DNA of 64,000 nucleotides from Syntrophotalea acetylenica (GTDB lineage: Bacteria > Desulfobacterota > Desulfuromonadia > Desulfuromonadales > Syntrophotaleaceae), in NCBI RefSeq assembly GCF_001888165.1, contig NZ_CP015455.1, positions 62,001 through 126,000 of the forward strand, written 5' to 3'. This document shows positions 1 to 9,076 of this stretch, piece by piece (position 1 is the stretch's first letter; every line of letters begins with the position of its first letter). The notes below the pieces were generated by a model. The model saw only the letters and a list, made by a program, of their open reading frames with translations. It was not told where the DNA came from and searched no databases. Position numbers and translations under genes: made by a program.

Positions 1-371
1 AAAAAGCGCGCCGGCAACCGCAGCAAATGCCGGAACCCCCGACTGCGAAGCTCGGCGGTTATTTTCTGCCCGACGCCCTGTGCCAGATAGCCCTGCCAGA
101 AACCGATCAGGCTTTCGGCACAGGCGGCAGCCAGAAACAGCAAGGCGATGTTTCCCAATCCCTGCAGTTGACCGAGGACGATATGCCGGTCGATGGCGAT
201 TTTAAGCAGAAAGGGTTGAATCAGGCGTGCTGCCGATGCCAACGGCAGTAGAATCACAGCCCCGGTCGCCGATACACGATAGGGATGAATGAGCCTCATG
301 AAACGCCGGAACAGGGACCAGTCCAGATGCCTTCCGGTGATTTCATCCATGTCGAACATGCCGCGCTTCAC
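1..371 (-). CDS. ABC transporter half, N-terminal membrane part (partial)
   Basis: This is the beginning of an ABC exporter half-transporter running off the left edge. About 120 residues are visible: a short cytoplasmic lead, hydrophobic segments (AVILLPLASAARLI, ALLFLAACAESLIGFW) separated by an IDRHIV loop typical of type IV ABC exporter membrane domains, then KITAELRSRGFRHLLRLP, the usual first intracellular coupling region. I place the start at GTG 371 because GGAGGG lies six bases upstream and the GTG overlaps the stop of the preceding ABC gene (GTGA), implying translational coupling. ATG 359 in the same frame is the alternative. The ATPase domain is outside the window. Together with the upstream half it should form a heterodimeric exporter in the inner membrane; the substrate cannot be told. 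Confidence 0.85.
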   Translation of the reverse strand, partial: MKRGMFDMDEITGRHLDWSLFRRFMRLIHPYRVSATGAVILLPLASAARLIQPFLLKIAIDRHIVLGQLQGLGNIALLFLAAACAESLIGFWQGYLAQGVGQKITAELRSRGFRHLLRLPARF

Positions 372-2096
372 GCCAGACCCTCCAGTTCCCGCTGCAATCG
401 CTCCTTCTCGACAAGCCGGGCATACCAGCCGCCCTCGGCCAGCAACTGCTGGTGGCTGCCACACTCCTGCAGCCGACCGTTTTCCAGAATGGCGATGCAA
501 TCGGCGGCCGCCAGCAATGACGCCTGCCCGGAAACCAGAAAAACGGTTTTTCCCGCCAGCAAGCGCAGCAGCCGGCGCCAGATCCGCTGCGACGTGGCGG
601 CATCAAGATGACTGAAAGGATCGTCCAGCAACCATAATCCGCCGCCGCGGCCGAGGGCACGCCCCAGACACACCCTCTGGCGCTGCCCACCGGACAGGGC
701 CTGGCCCCCTCGCCGACCCGGGTATCGAAGCCCTCGCTGAAATTTGCCACTTCCGCATCCAGGCTGACAGTCCGCGAAAGCCGCTTCAGCAGCGACGCCT
801 GCGCGCCCGGCGTGGCATACAGCAGGTTTTCCCCGACCGAACCGGAAAACAGGCGACTTTCCTGGGGCACCATGGCAACCCGCAGGCGGTGTGCTTCACC
901 ATCCAGCATTGCCAGATCCTGTCCTCCAATCAACACCTGTCCCGCCGGTACCGGATAAAGTCCCGCCAACAGGTGCAGCAGCGTGCTTTTTCCACAGCCG
1001 GTCGGTCCTGCTATACCGATCAGACTGCCGGCCGGAACCTCCAGGCTCAGCCCCCGCAGAACCGGCTTTTGATTATATCCGAAACACAGGTTTTTCAGAG
1101 AGACGGATGGCGGCCGGGCGGCAGCGACCACCGGCTGGCCCCCGAAGGCGGGGAGCTGCCCAGAATCTCGCCAAGGCGCTCGGCACTGGCGGCACCACGC
1201 TGTACCAGCCCCAGAATCCAGCCAAGCATCAAGGTCGGCATGGCGAGCTGCGCCAGATAAGCATTGAAAGCCACCAACTCGCCCAGCGACATACGATGGG
1301 CTATGACCTGCCGGCCGCCAAGATAAAAAATCGCCATTGTGCTCAACGGGGCTATCAAGGCCATGCTGGGCCCAAGAGCGCTGCGCAGTCGTGCAAGGCT
1401 GAGGCTGGCATCCAGATAATCGTTATTGTGCCCATCGAATCGGTCGGCGCGCAGGGCCTGCAAGCCGCTGCTGCGGATCACGGCTTGCCCGCTGATGCCT
1501 TCTTCCAGAGCTTCGCTGACCTGCCCCAGGCCCATCTGGACCCGTGCCGAGGCGGTCTGCAGACGCGTCGAAAGATAGCGGGTCAGCAGCAGCAACAACG
1601 GGTACGGCAGCAAAGCCGCCAGTGTCAGAGGTGCAGACATGCGCAGCAAAACGACAAGGGTCATGCCATATACAGCCAGAGTGTTGACGAAGATCATCAG
1701 CCCGAACCCTGCGAGGGTCCGCAAGTTGTTGATATCGTTGGTGAACCTCGATAAAAGATCTCCGGTTCGAAAGCGATCGAAAAAAGACCCGTTCTGCGCA
1801 AGCAAACGATTCAGAAGATCGTGACGCAGAGCGTTTTCCAGACGACAGGCGGCATGCAGAAACGGATACCGGGACCAGCTGCGCGTCACAAAGCGCACCA
1901 GCGCCGCCCCTGCCAGCAGCCCGCCGACAGTGGTCAATTGCCCGTATCGAGCCATCTGCACGCTGTCGATCCCCTCCTTGATCAGCCAGGGGATCAACAA
2001 GCCAAGCAAATCCGTCAGCAGCAGCCAGACAAGACCCGAAAGCAGCAGCGCCCGGTAGGTTTTCAGATAAGGCAGCAAAAACAGCAGGCGGCGCAT
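368..2096 (-). pseudogene. ABC exporter half-transporter with two frameshifts
   Basis: A fused membrane-ATPase half-transporter (MdlA/BmrC-like family) broken by two single-base losses. The membrane domain is read from ATG 2096 (AGGAGG six bases upstream) to about 1143; the ATPase domain continues in a second frame (Walker A GPTGCGKST, Q-loop VPQESRLFSG) to about 709, then in a third (signature LSGGQRQRV after correction, Walker B LWLLDDPFSHLD). Both lesions are in runs of five G (minus strand) in the context GGGGGCCAG; six G restores the frame. The span is 1729 bases and adding two gives exactly 577 codons, the normal family length. Walker B carries Asp where the catalytic Glu normally sits, and the switch His region reads VSGQAS, so this is the degenerate-site partner of a heterodimer. 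It could be a true pseudogene or a sequencing artefact. Confidence 0.88.
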
Positions 2097-2131
2097 GCAG
2101 GCCTCCTCTCGAAAAAATCGGCTCAGCGGAA

Positions 2132-2665
2132 TCAGGGACACCGCGCCAGACGCAACCGCAGCCGCTGCAGCAGCAGATCGGCAGCGAGGCCGTTGAAGGC
2201 TCCGGTTACCACGGCCAGCATCAGCAGCGGCGGAAAAAGACGCCACACGCCCGGATGCCGCAGCAGCCAGGCGGCCATCAGCAACTGACCGAGAATATGC
2301 CCGGCGGCCCCCAGAACTGAAATGCCAACCGTGCCCAGCCGCCCGCCGGCGAGCATGTGCGCCAGGGTCATCATGGCGGTTGCCGCCACGCCACCACTTA
2401 ACGCCAGAAAAAAGGTCGGCGACAGCAGCGTCCCGAGGAGCAGCCCGCCAAGACAGATTCGGGTCAGCGCCACCAGCCATGCGGCACGGCCCCCATACAG
2501 AAACAGGGCGCACAGTGTCAGGATATTAGCCAAACCAGGCCGCAACCAGGGCACCGGGGAGGGAAGCAAAAACTCAAAGGCATGGATGGCGATGGCCAAC
2601 GCACTGAACAGTGCCAGAAGAGCCTCGCGACGGGCCCGCAGACGGTCAATGGCTGAGGAAATCAT
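2132..2665 (-). CDS. Gx transporter family membrane protein
   Basis: A 177-residue, very hydrophobic protein of the Gx transporter family (Pfam Hpre_diP_synt_I, often mislabelled heptaprenyl diphosphate synthase component I). Five to six membrane segments are visible, with the family-like PWLRPGLANILTLCAL stretch near residues 39-54 and a Gly/Ala-rich core (LSGGVAATAMMTL, GAAGHILGQLL). The start overlaps the end of the NusG domain II gene by 20 bases, and the pair lies directly after apbE. In this context the family is linked to membrane flavinylation and quinone or electron-transfer systems; whether it transports a substrate is not established. It is a membrane component, not an enzyme of prenyl synthesis, since no prenyltransferase motif is present. 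Confidence 0.82.
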   Translation of the reverse strand: MISSAIDRLRARREALLALFSALAIAIHAFEFLLPSPVPWLRPGLANILTLCALFLYGGRAAWLVALTRICLGGLLLGTLLSPTFFLALSGGVAATAMMTLAHMLAGGRLGTVGISVLGAAGHILGQLLMAAWLLRHPGVWRLFPPLLMLAVVTGAFNGLAADLLLQRLRLRLARCP

Positions 2666-3026
2666 AAGGCTCCGGGACCGACACCGGACCTGCGACCCGG
2701 ATCACAAGCCCGTTGGGCAGACAGGCCAGCATCTCGCCAGCCCGGCGGATGGCCTTGTGGTGCTGGCAGAGATGCCGCGGACAGGAAGATTTTTCAACCC
2801 GGACCCAACCGTTCTCGATGCTGATCACCGTTGGGCCCAAAGGCCCGTCCAGACTAACCTCGCGCCGGCAGTGGAGCGGGGCCCTGAACAGCACACGCCC
2901 CTGCCGTTCGACGATCACCATTGCGCCGTCGGCGTGCGGCATGAGCAACCAGGAGGCCAGGGCGGTGATCAGGAGGACGGCTACGACCAGACAATCCCAG
3001 AGGGTGAAGCATTTCCGGGCCATCAC
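2646..3026 (-). CDS. NusG domain II-containing membrane-anchored protein
   Basis: 126 residues: one N-terminal membrane segment (about residues 11-29, LVVAVLLITALASWLLM) followed by a roughly 95-residue extracytoplasmic NusG domain II beta-fold. The family's Cys-containing motif SCPRHLCQHHKAIRRAGEMLACLPNGLVI is near residues 80-108 (two segments either side of RAG), with three cysteines that may be redox active or bind metal. The start ATG overlaps the apbE stop (ATGA), so it is translationally coupled to the flavin transferase. Proteins of this kind accompany ApbE and Gx transporters in Rnf-like and flavin-based extracellular electron-transfer loci. The exact role is unknown; it is not the transcription factor NusG, since the NGN and KOW domains are absent. 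Confidence 0.8.
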   Translation of the reverse strand: MMARKCFTLWDCLVVAVLLITALASWLLMPHADGAMVIVERQGRVLFRAPLHCRREVSLDGPLGPTVISIENGWVRVEKSSCPRHLCQHHKAIRRAGEMLACLPNGLVIRVAGPVSVPEPYDFLSH

Positions 3027-4021
3027 GGCCAGACCACCTGACTGCGCAAGCCGCGACTGACATGAACAACTCCCGCGGCGTCGACGACCAGCCCGCCGGT
3101 TCGGGAATAACGCTCGAGCAGCGCCAGCCCGGCATCCGGCCCCATAACGAATACTGCCGTCGCCAGGGCATCGGCCAGAGCGGCTTCCGGCGAAACGACG
3201 GTAACGCTGCGGCAGCGATTGGCGGGCATGCCCGTGGCCGGATCGAACAGATGGTGGTAACGCACCCCGCCCTGTTCAAAAAACCGCTCGTAATCCCCGG
3301 AGGTGACTACTGCCAAAGGTTCGGCAAGAACCAGGGTGGCCAGCAGCGCATCGCTGTGCCGGGGATGACGAATGGCGATGCGCCAGGGAACAGCGCGACG
3401 ACCGATGAGCCGCAGATCGCCGCCGGCATTAATGGCGGCACAGCGCACACCTGCCCGCTGCAGCAGCGCCGCCGCACGGTCTATGATATAGCCCTTGGCG
3501 ATACCGCCCAGATCGATCCGGGCATTGGTATGCTTGAGGACACGCCCCTGTTCGATGGACAGGGCCTCGCTGCCGCTTCCCTGCAAAGCCTCCCTGATAT
3601 CCTCCGGAGCCGGCCGCCGCGGATGCGGCGAGCCAAACCCCCACAGCGCCTTGAGCCGTCCCAGCGTCATATCGAAGGCGCCATCGCTGGCTCTGGATAT
3701 TTTTAATCCCTGCTTCAGGATTTCAAGAACTTCCGGTGCGGCAGCAAAAGTGCCTGTGGTCGAGGACAGGCGCGTCACATCGCTTTGGGGCTGGTGAAAA
3801 CTGGTCAGACTTTCAATGCGGGCCATTTCCTGGAAAGCGGCATCGACGCTGTCGGCAAACCGCTGCGGCCGTTCATCGTAGATTGTGATCTCCACCACCG
3901 TTCCGAGCAACAGGCGGGTTCGGCTTAAGGGATGTTGTTCCCTGTTTTGCACCACATGCCAGAAGGCGGCGGCGACGCCAATCCACAAAACACCAATGAC
4001 CAGCAGGCGCCAGGGCGACAA
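3023..4021 (-). CDS. apbE: FAD:protein FMN transferase
   Basis: 332 residues, the usual ApbE length. It covalently attaches FMN from FAD to a Thr or Ser of target proteins such as RnfG/RnfD or NqrB/NqrC in the periplasm or at the outer face of the membrane. An N-terminal hydrophobic segment (about residues 6-22, LLVIGVLWIGVAAAFW) has no lipobox Cys, so it is an anchor or uncleaved signal. Family motifs are visible: GTVVEITIYD near 40, GAFDMTLGRL near 112, DLGGIAKGYIIDRA near 170, INAGGDLRLIG near 196, HHLFDPATGMPA near 255 and the metal-binding DALATAVFVMG near 284. It sits 26 bases after rimO and overlaps the NusG domain II gene by four bases. Confidence 0.93.
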   Translation of the reverse strand: MSPWRLLVIGVLWIGVAAAFWHVVQNREQHPLSRTRLLLGTVVEITIYDERPQRFADSVDAAFQEMARIESLTSFHQPQSDVTRLSSTTGTFAAAPEVLEILKQGLKISRASDGAFDMTLGRLKALWGFGSPHPRRPAPEDIREALQGSGSEALSIEQGRVLKHTNARIDLGGIAKGYIIDRAAALLQRAGVRCAAINAGGDLRLIGRRAVPWRIAIRHPRHSDALLATLVLAEPLAVVTSGDYERFFEQGGVRYHHLFDPATGMPANRCRSVTVVSPEAALADALATAVFVMGPDAGLALLERYSRTGGLVVDAAGVVHVSRGLRSQVVWP

Positions 4022-4047
4022 GGCTTGTCCTCCGAAACAGGAACAGG

Positions 4048-5406
4048 TCAGGTTGACAGTGGCGGGAACTCGTCGACGATCTCCCCGATGAGATCGTATT
4101 CGGACGAATCGGTAATGCGCAGCGGCACGATCTGCCCGATATCGGCCTGCCCGGCGGTAATATAGACCTGGCCATCGACATCGGGAGCCTGCCGGACGCT
4201 GCGGCCGCTGAGCAGCAGGTCGGTCTCTTCGCTGTACCCTTCAACCAGGACCGGCTCGATGCGTCCGACCAGAGCCCGGTTGCGCCGGAAAGAGACCCTT
4301 TGCTGCGCCTTCATCAGTTTATTGTAGCGGCTCTGTTTGACCCGCTCGGGCACCTGGCCCGGCAGTGCCGCCGCCGGGGTCCCTTCTTCGCGGGAGTAGC
4401 GGAACACCCCGACCCGGTCGAAATACCCCTCCTCGACAAACGCCAGCAACTTGGCAAACTCGGCCTCCGTCTCACCGGGAAATCCGACGATAAAGGAGGT
4501 GCGCAGGGTCAGGTCAGGGATGCGCCGGCGCATACGCGCGACCAGGTCGCGGATGGCGTCTTCCCCGACCCGGCGATTCATGCTCGCCAACACACGATCG
4601 TCGATATGCTGCAATGGCACATCGAAGTAGCTGCAGATCTTGTCTTCCGTCGCCACCAGTTCGATAAGCCCGTCGGTGATACCGTCCGGATATGCATACA
4701 ACAGCCGCAGCCAGTGCAGCTCGGGAATCGTTACCAGCTCACGTAACAGACCCTCCAGGTGCGCACCGTCATGACGATCGGCGCCGAAAGCGGTGATATC
4801 CTGGGCTATGAGATTGATTTCCTGCACCCCGGACGCAACCAGCCTCTGCACTTCCGCCTTTACCGAAGCGATGGAGCGAGAGCGCAGCGGACCGCGCAGT
4901 TGCGGGATAATGCAGTAGGAACAGAGATTGTTGCAACCTTCGGCGATTTTCACATAGGCCGAATAGAACGGAGAAGACGCAACCCGGGGCGTGGCATGGT
5001 CATAAAGGTATTGCGGCAGCCCTACCGACTGGCGGACCGCTTCCCCGCGATCGTGTGCCTCGATAAACTCAAGAATGCGTGGCACTTCGCCGGTGCCGAG
5101 CAGGATATCGACCTCCGGCATTTCCACGGCCAGTTCCTCGGGATAACGCTGCGACAGGCAGCCCGTAACGATCAGCAGGCTGCAACGCCCCGATTTCTTG
5201 CATTCGATGGCTTCCAGCAGGGTTTCCACCGACTCTTCCTTGGCGTCGCTGATGAAACCGCAGGTATTGACGATGATGATGTCGGCCTCGGCCTCGTCGG
5301 TGACGATTTCGAAACGGTCCGGCGGCAGATGCCCCAGCATCACCTCGGCATCCACCAGATTTTTCGGACAGCCAAGGCTGATCATACTGACTTTGCGTTT
5401 TTTCAC
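4048..5406 (-). CDS. rimO: Ribosomal protein S12 methylthiotransferase RimO
   Basis: A 452-residue radical SAM enzyme that adds a methylthio group to an Asp of ribosomal protein S12. The N-terminal UPF0004 domain begins [16 protein letters not shown] and contains the cluster-binding cysteines ([22 protein letters not shown]). The central radical SAM motif is [16 protein letters not shown] near residue 155, and the C-terminal TRAM domain ([20 protein letters not shown] onwards) ends at EFPPLST. The [10 protein letters not shown] start and PQLRG after the CxxxCxxC motif favour RimO over MiaB. It lies between yajQ and apbE on the same strand with short gaps (38 and 26 bases). The length and all motifs are normal. 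Confidence 0.96.
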   Translation of the reverse strand: MKKRKVSMISLGCPKNLVDAEVMLGHLPPDRFEIVTDEAEADIIIVNTCGFISDAKEESVETLLEAIECKKSGRCSLLIVTGCLSQRYPEELAVEMPEVDILLGTGEVPRILEFIEAHDRGEAVRQSVGLPQYLYDHATPRVASSPFYSAYVKIAEGCNNLCSYCIIPQLRGPLRSRSIASVKAEVQRLVASGVQEINLIAQDITAFGADRHDGAHLEGLLRELVTIPELHWLRLLYAYPDGITDGLIELVATEDKICSYFDVPLQHIDDRVLASMNRRVGEDAIRDLVARMRRRIPDLTLRTSFIVGFPGETEAEFAKLLAFVEEGYFDRVGVFRYSREEGTPAAALPGQVPERVKQSRYNKLMKAQQRVSFRRNRALVGRIEPVLVEGYSEETDLLLSGRSVRQAPDVDGQVYITAGQADIGQIVPLRITDSSEYDLIGEIVDEFPPLST

Positions 5407-5444
5407 AATTTTTGATTCCTTCAGGTCCGGCGCCTTGTGCCGGA

Positions 5445-5930
5445 TCAGGAGCGCATATTCACGAACTGCAATTCGATGCCAAGATCCCGCCCTTTGAGAA
5501 GCTGCATGACTTCCTGCAGATCATCGATTTTTTTGCCCGAGACCCGCACCTGGTCCTCCATGATCTGGGCCTGGACCTTGAGTTTGCTGTCTTTGACAAG
5601 CTTGATGATTTCCTTGCCTTTTTCCTTGGAAACGCCCTGTATGATCGAGACCCTCTGCCGCACCGCGCCGCCGGAAGCCGGCTCCTTCTTGCCGAAATCG
5701 AGGCATTTGGCTGAAACGTTGCGCCGGGCCAGCTTGCCCTTGAGCACGTCGATTACGGCCTCCAGTTTGTAATCATCCGCACCCAGCATAACAATGGCCT
5801 CGTTGTCCAGATCGATTTCATTGTGCGTGCCCTTGAAATCGTAGCGCTGGGCAATTTCCTTGCGTGTCTGGTTGACGGCATTGTCGATCTCCTGCATGTC
5901 GACTTTGGAAACAATATCAAAACTCGGCAT
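5445..5930 (-). CDS. YajQ family nucleotide-binding protein
   Basis: 161 residues, the standard length of the YajQ (DUF520) family, beginning [21 protein letters not shown] and containing [12 protein letters not shown], both hallmark stretches. The family has two ferredoxin-like domains; some members bind cyclic di-GMP or other nucleotides and act as regulators, but the role in this group of organisms is unknown. A good ribosome site (GAAGGGA, six bases before ATG) supports the start. The 169 bases between this gene and lolA hold no convincing gene; the minus strand there has a TATAAG that could be part of a promoter for yajQ, without a clear -35. Confidence 0.93.
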   Translation of the reverse strand: MPSFDIVSKVDMQEIDNAVNQTRKEIAQRYDFKGTHNEIDLDNEAIVMLGADDYKLEAVIDVLKGKLARRNVSAKCLDFGKKEPASGGAVRQRVSIIQGVSKEKGKEIIKLVKDSKLKVQAQIMEDQVRVSGKKIDDLQEVMQLLKGRDLGIELQFVNMRS

Positions 5931-6099
5931 GTTTTGTCCCTTCTTGCAGAAAATTCTTGGATGATCAATGGCTTATATCACAGCCCGGATGGCAGGAAAA
6001 GAAATTAGTGATTTCCCGAGCCGAAGGGAGGCCAACACCGGCGCCCCCGCCATAGAAACCTGGAACACCATTCACTCCCCCTTTGCGGGCCGCTCGATG

Positions 6100-6849
6100 T
6101 CATGGCTCGAAGGCTGTGCCCTTGCCGGGCCGTATGATTTCCGTGCCAGGTGGCGGACTGAACCGGTATAAGGAAGGTGCCGGGGATCGGTTGAGAGAGA
6201 CCTCGCTGAAACGCACGGTGGTGCGGTTGTCGCCGGTGCCGAAAAGGGTTGCCGTCAGCAGCGGATAGCCCGTTTTGCCGGCCACCACGTTTTTATCCAC
6301 CTCCACCGCCAGCTTCTCGATATACGCGGACGGTTGCCGCGGTTGCAGAACCAGCCGGAAATGCCCCTCCGGGCTTTTCCGTGGGGAACCCCAGCTTATG
6401 GTGAACTGGCGGGACAGATTGCCCAGATCGGTAAGGAAAGCCAGCGGATTGTCCTCTCCGGCCTGTGCGCCTGCCGGCACGGGAGACTCGATAACCTGCC
6501 GGTTTTCGGGAACATAAACCCAGAGCGTACGGCCATCGGAAACGATCAGTTGCGGATCCGGTTGCAGGTATTCCCAACGAAAACGAGCCACTGGCGTCTG
6601 CTGGTCGGCGAAGCTCACCACCACCCGTCCGCTGGCGGTCTGCAATTGATCCAGGGATCCCAGATAGGCTTCCTGGGTGAAGCGGGCCTGAAAATCCCGA
6701 ATGCGGTTCTGCCGGGTTGTCGGCTGAAACGGCTTCTGCAATGCGGCAACAACGGTCTCCAGGCTGGTCTGCGCGGCCTGAGCGCAGGGTGCGACCAGCC
6801 CGATCAGTGCCAACAGGAACGCCATTGGCGCCAGAAAGTTCAGATGCAT
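6100..6849 (-). CDS. lolA: Outer membrane lipoprotein carrier protein LolA
   Basis: 249 residues from ATG 6849, preceded by GGAGAG. An N-terminal signal peptide (FLAPMAFLLALIGLVAPCAQA) precedes the mature periplasmic chaperone that moves lipoproteins from LolCDE to LolB or its substitute. LolA features: RDFQARFTQEAYLGSLDQLQ near residues 46-65, GRVVVSFADQQ, FRWEYLQPDPQLIVSDGRTLWVYVPENRQV near 90-120, and the C-terminal beta-strands ATLFGTGDNRTTVRFSEV. The gene begins inside the last codons of cheA (10-base overlap), so it ends the chemosensory transcript. Such a coupling of lolA with a che cluster is unusual and may only reflect close packing. Confidence 0.9.
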   Translation of the reverse strand: MHLNFLAPMAFLLALIGLVAPCAQAAQTSLETVVAALQKPFQPTTRQNRIRDFQARFTQEAYLGSLDQLQTASGRVVVSFADQQTPVARFRWEYLQPDPQLIVSDGRTLWVYVPENRQVIESPVPAGAQAGEDNPLAFLTDLGNLSRQFTISWGSPRKSPEGHFRLVLQPRQPSAYIEKLAVEVDKNVVAGKTGYPLLTATLFGTGDNRTTVRFSEVSLNRSPAPSLYRFSPPPGTEIIRPGKGTAFEP

Positions 6850-8633
6850 GATGTCTCTCCTTGAAAAACTACCCCGTGTTGGCTCGACAGCAGGCTGCCT
6901 GGGTCGAGCAAAAATATTACACGACCATCCCCCAGAATGGTGGAACCGGTCAATCCCGGGACGCAATCCAGCGGGAAAAGCAATGGTTTGACGTAGACCT
7001 CCTTCTGCCCGATGATCGTGTCCACCGCAAGACCGGCATGCCCGCCTCTTAATTCGCAGACGACCGTCGATGCGCAAGGCTTCGAGGCCGGGGAAAGCCC
7101 CAGCAATCCGGCGAGAGGAAAAACCGGCAGTTGCCGCGGCCCCAGGTCGGCGACATATCCTCCATTGGCGGGATGCAAAGCCTGTCGTGGCACCTCCATG
7201 GTTTTTTCAATCCACATCAGCGGCAAGCCCAGCGTCCTCCCTGCCGATTCCACCAAAAGAACCGGTAAAATGGCAACGGTCAGCGGCAGGATGAAGCGAA
7301 AGCTGGCTCCCTCGCCCGGTCCGGAAAGAATTTCGAGCGAACCGCCGAGCTTGTCGACGGTATGACGAACCACATCCATGCCAATGCCACGACCGGAGGT
7401 TTCGGTAATGGCCGCAGAGGTCGTGAAGCCCGGCAGGCAGAGGACTTTGAGCATCTGGTCGGCGTCCAGCTTCGCTTCCCGGGATGGCGGCAGCAGACCT
7501 TCCTGGCGGGCACGACGAACCAGCTCCGTCATATCGAAGCCGCGCCCGTCGTCACTGACATCAAGGGTTATCCGGTCATGGTCGCGACGCGCCGCGATGG
7601 TGATGGTGCCGCTGTCTTCAATCCCGTGATCCACAGCATTGCGAACCATGTGCAGCAGCGGTTCGGATAGGGCTTCCAGAATAGCCCGGTCCAGCCGCAC
7701 TTCGGTGCCGATCAGGTTGAGGCGGATTTTTTTTCCCGTGACGCGGCACGATTCCCTGACCTGCCGGAAAAGCGGCGCTGTGATCGTTTCCAGCGGCACC
7801 ATGCGCGCATCAAGCACCTGCCGGCGCAACACGGCAAGCAAATGGTCGAGTTGCTGGCAGCTGCCTTCAATCGCCTCCGGCTGCCCGAGGCGCAGCGCCT
7901 CTTGCAGTCGGTGACGCACTGTCAGAAGCTCTCCGCTCAGTCCTGCCAAGCGGTCCAGCACCTGGGTCGCGATGCGCACCGTGCTCTCGCCGACACCCTG
8001 TTGCAGGGACAAGGCCGGCATCGATATCGATTTCGTGCTATCTGTTATTCGCAGATTCTCATGGATCTTTCGGCAGCGGCGCTCAATCTGTTCCCGGTCA
8101 ACAACCCCACGCAACTCAACTTCCAACTCCTGCGGCAGGATCCCCCCGGCGATGGCGTCAGGGTCGGGCCGGCAGACTTCCAGGTTTCCCAGCCGCATCA
8201 ACTCGTTGAGCAACAAAAGCCATTGACAGCAGCTGGCGCCCGGCATGCGGATCACCAGTGCATGAAGGGTCGCCCCACGCGAACCATCGCCGTCGGTGCC
8301 ATCGGCGGCATCCGGCTTGCCGGCCGCCGCGTCGGTCAGCTTACCGTCGAGATAATCGAGCCCCCGGTACAACTGTCCAAGAGCCTCCTTTGGCAGACTG
8401 TCTGAACGGCGCAAACGATCAAGACCATCTTCCATGACATGCGCCATGTCCGCCATGCGTCGATAACCGAGACTGGCTGCCATGCCCTTGATGGAATGCA
8501 GGCAACGAAACAGGTCATCGAGCACCTGCCGGTTTTGAGGGTCACCTGCCAGTACCGAAAGCCAGGTCCTGGCGTTGAGCAGATGCTCCTGACTTTCCGC
8601 CAGAAAAATCTGCTTGTACTCCTGCGCCATCAT
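6840..8633 (-). CDS. cheA: Chemotaxis histidine kinase CheA
   Basis: 597 residues from ATG 8633 (GGGAGG about six bases upstream; ATG 8630 also possible). Domains in order: Hpt with phosphorylatable His46 (LHSIKGMAASLGY), a variable linker/P2-like stretch at about 110-215, dimerisation helices around RIATQVLDRLAGLSGELLTVRHRL, HATPase with N-box HMVRNAVDHGIE, G1 DDGRGFD and G2 GRGIGMDVV, then a C-terminal CheW-like domain ending in LLDPGSLL. It is a complete kinase. It overlaps cheW by four bases and follows a minimal MCP; no cheY, cheR or cheB is adjacent, so the output partner must be elsewhere. This kind of short cluster can control functions other than flagella. Confidence 0.93.
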   Translation of the reverse strand: MMAQEYKQIFLAESQEHLLNARTWLSVLAGDPQNRQVLDDLFRCLHSIKGMAASLGYRRMADMAHVMEDGLDRLRRSDSLPKEALGQLYRGLDYLDGKLTDAAAGKPDAADGTDGDGSRGATLHALVIRMPGASCCQWLLLLNELMRLGNLEVCRPDPDAIAGGILPQELEVELRGVVDREQIERRCRKIHENLRITDSTKSISMPALSLQQGVGESTVRIATQVLDRLAGLSGELLTVRHRLQEALRLGQPEAIEGSCQQLDHLLAVLRRQVLDARMVPLETITAPLFRQVRESCRVTGKKIRLNLIGTEVRLDRAILEALSEPLLHMVRNAVDHGIEDSGTITIAARRDHDRITLDVSDDGRGFDMTELVRRARQEGLLPPSREAKLDADQMLKVLCLPGFTTSAAITETSGRGIGMDVVRHTVDKLGGSLEILSGPGEGASFRFILPLTVAILPVLLVESAGRTLGLPLMWIEKTMEVPRQALHPANGGYVADLGPRQLPVFPLAGLLGLSPASKPCASTVVCELRGGHAGLAVDTIIGQKEVYVKPLLFPLDCVPGLTGSTILGDGRVIFLLDPGSLLSSQHGVVFQGETSCI

Positions 8634-9076
8634 CGGCCCTCCCAGGCCGCCAGCGAATCGCCGAAAAAGCAACGGGTGGCGAGCAGACTCTGTTTCAGAA
8701 AATCCGTCAAGGCACCGGGGTCGATCAGGCCGGCCAGACCCCGGGAACAGATGAACATTTCAACCACCCAGGGAAGATGCAGGGCGCCCGGCATCCCAAA
8801 CCCGCGCTGCGTCAGGCCATGCACCACGGTGACCGCCAGGGACAGGCGCCCCCCGTCCAACACCACGATCTGCCCCTTCTCCCCCTGGCGGGTTCCGTGC
8901 AGGCATGCCAGATCGATCACCGGCAACACCCTGTCGTGCCGGCCAACCGCCCCCAGCACCCATGACGGCGCCCGCGGCACCGGATATACCGGCCGGGGAT
9001 CGAGAACCTCTGCTACATCCTTCACAGCAAGGCCGAACAGCGATGATCCCGATGTCAGAAGCAGAGTCTGATTCAT
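8630..9076 (-). CDS. cheW: CheW-like adaptor protein
   Basis: 148 residues consisting of one CheW domain: [28 protein letters not shown] at the N-terminus, then [29 protein letters not shown] (the typical PxxxxGxxxxRGxxxPVxDL pattern, with GRHD in place of the usual RG) and [13 protein letters not shown]. It couples chemoreceptors to CheA. The gene overlaps the MCP stop by four bases upstream and the cheA start by four bases downstream, so the three proteins are made from one coupled message. The C-terminal 35 residues diverge from the canonical fold, which could reflect specialisation to this receptor. Confidence 0.88.
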   Translation of the reverse strand: MNQTLLLTSGSSLFGLAVKDVAEVLDPRPVYPVPRAPSWVLGAVGRHDRVLPVIDLACLHGTRQGEKGQIVVLDGGRLSLAVTVVHGLTQRGFGMPGALHLPWVVEMFICSRGLAGLIDPGALTDFLKQSLLATRCFFGDSLAAWEGR

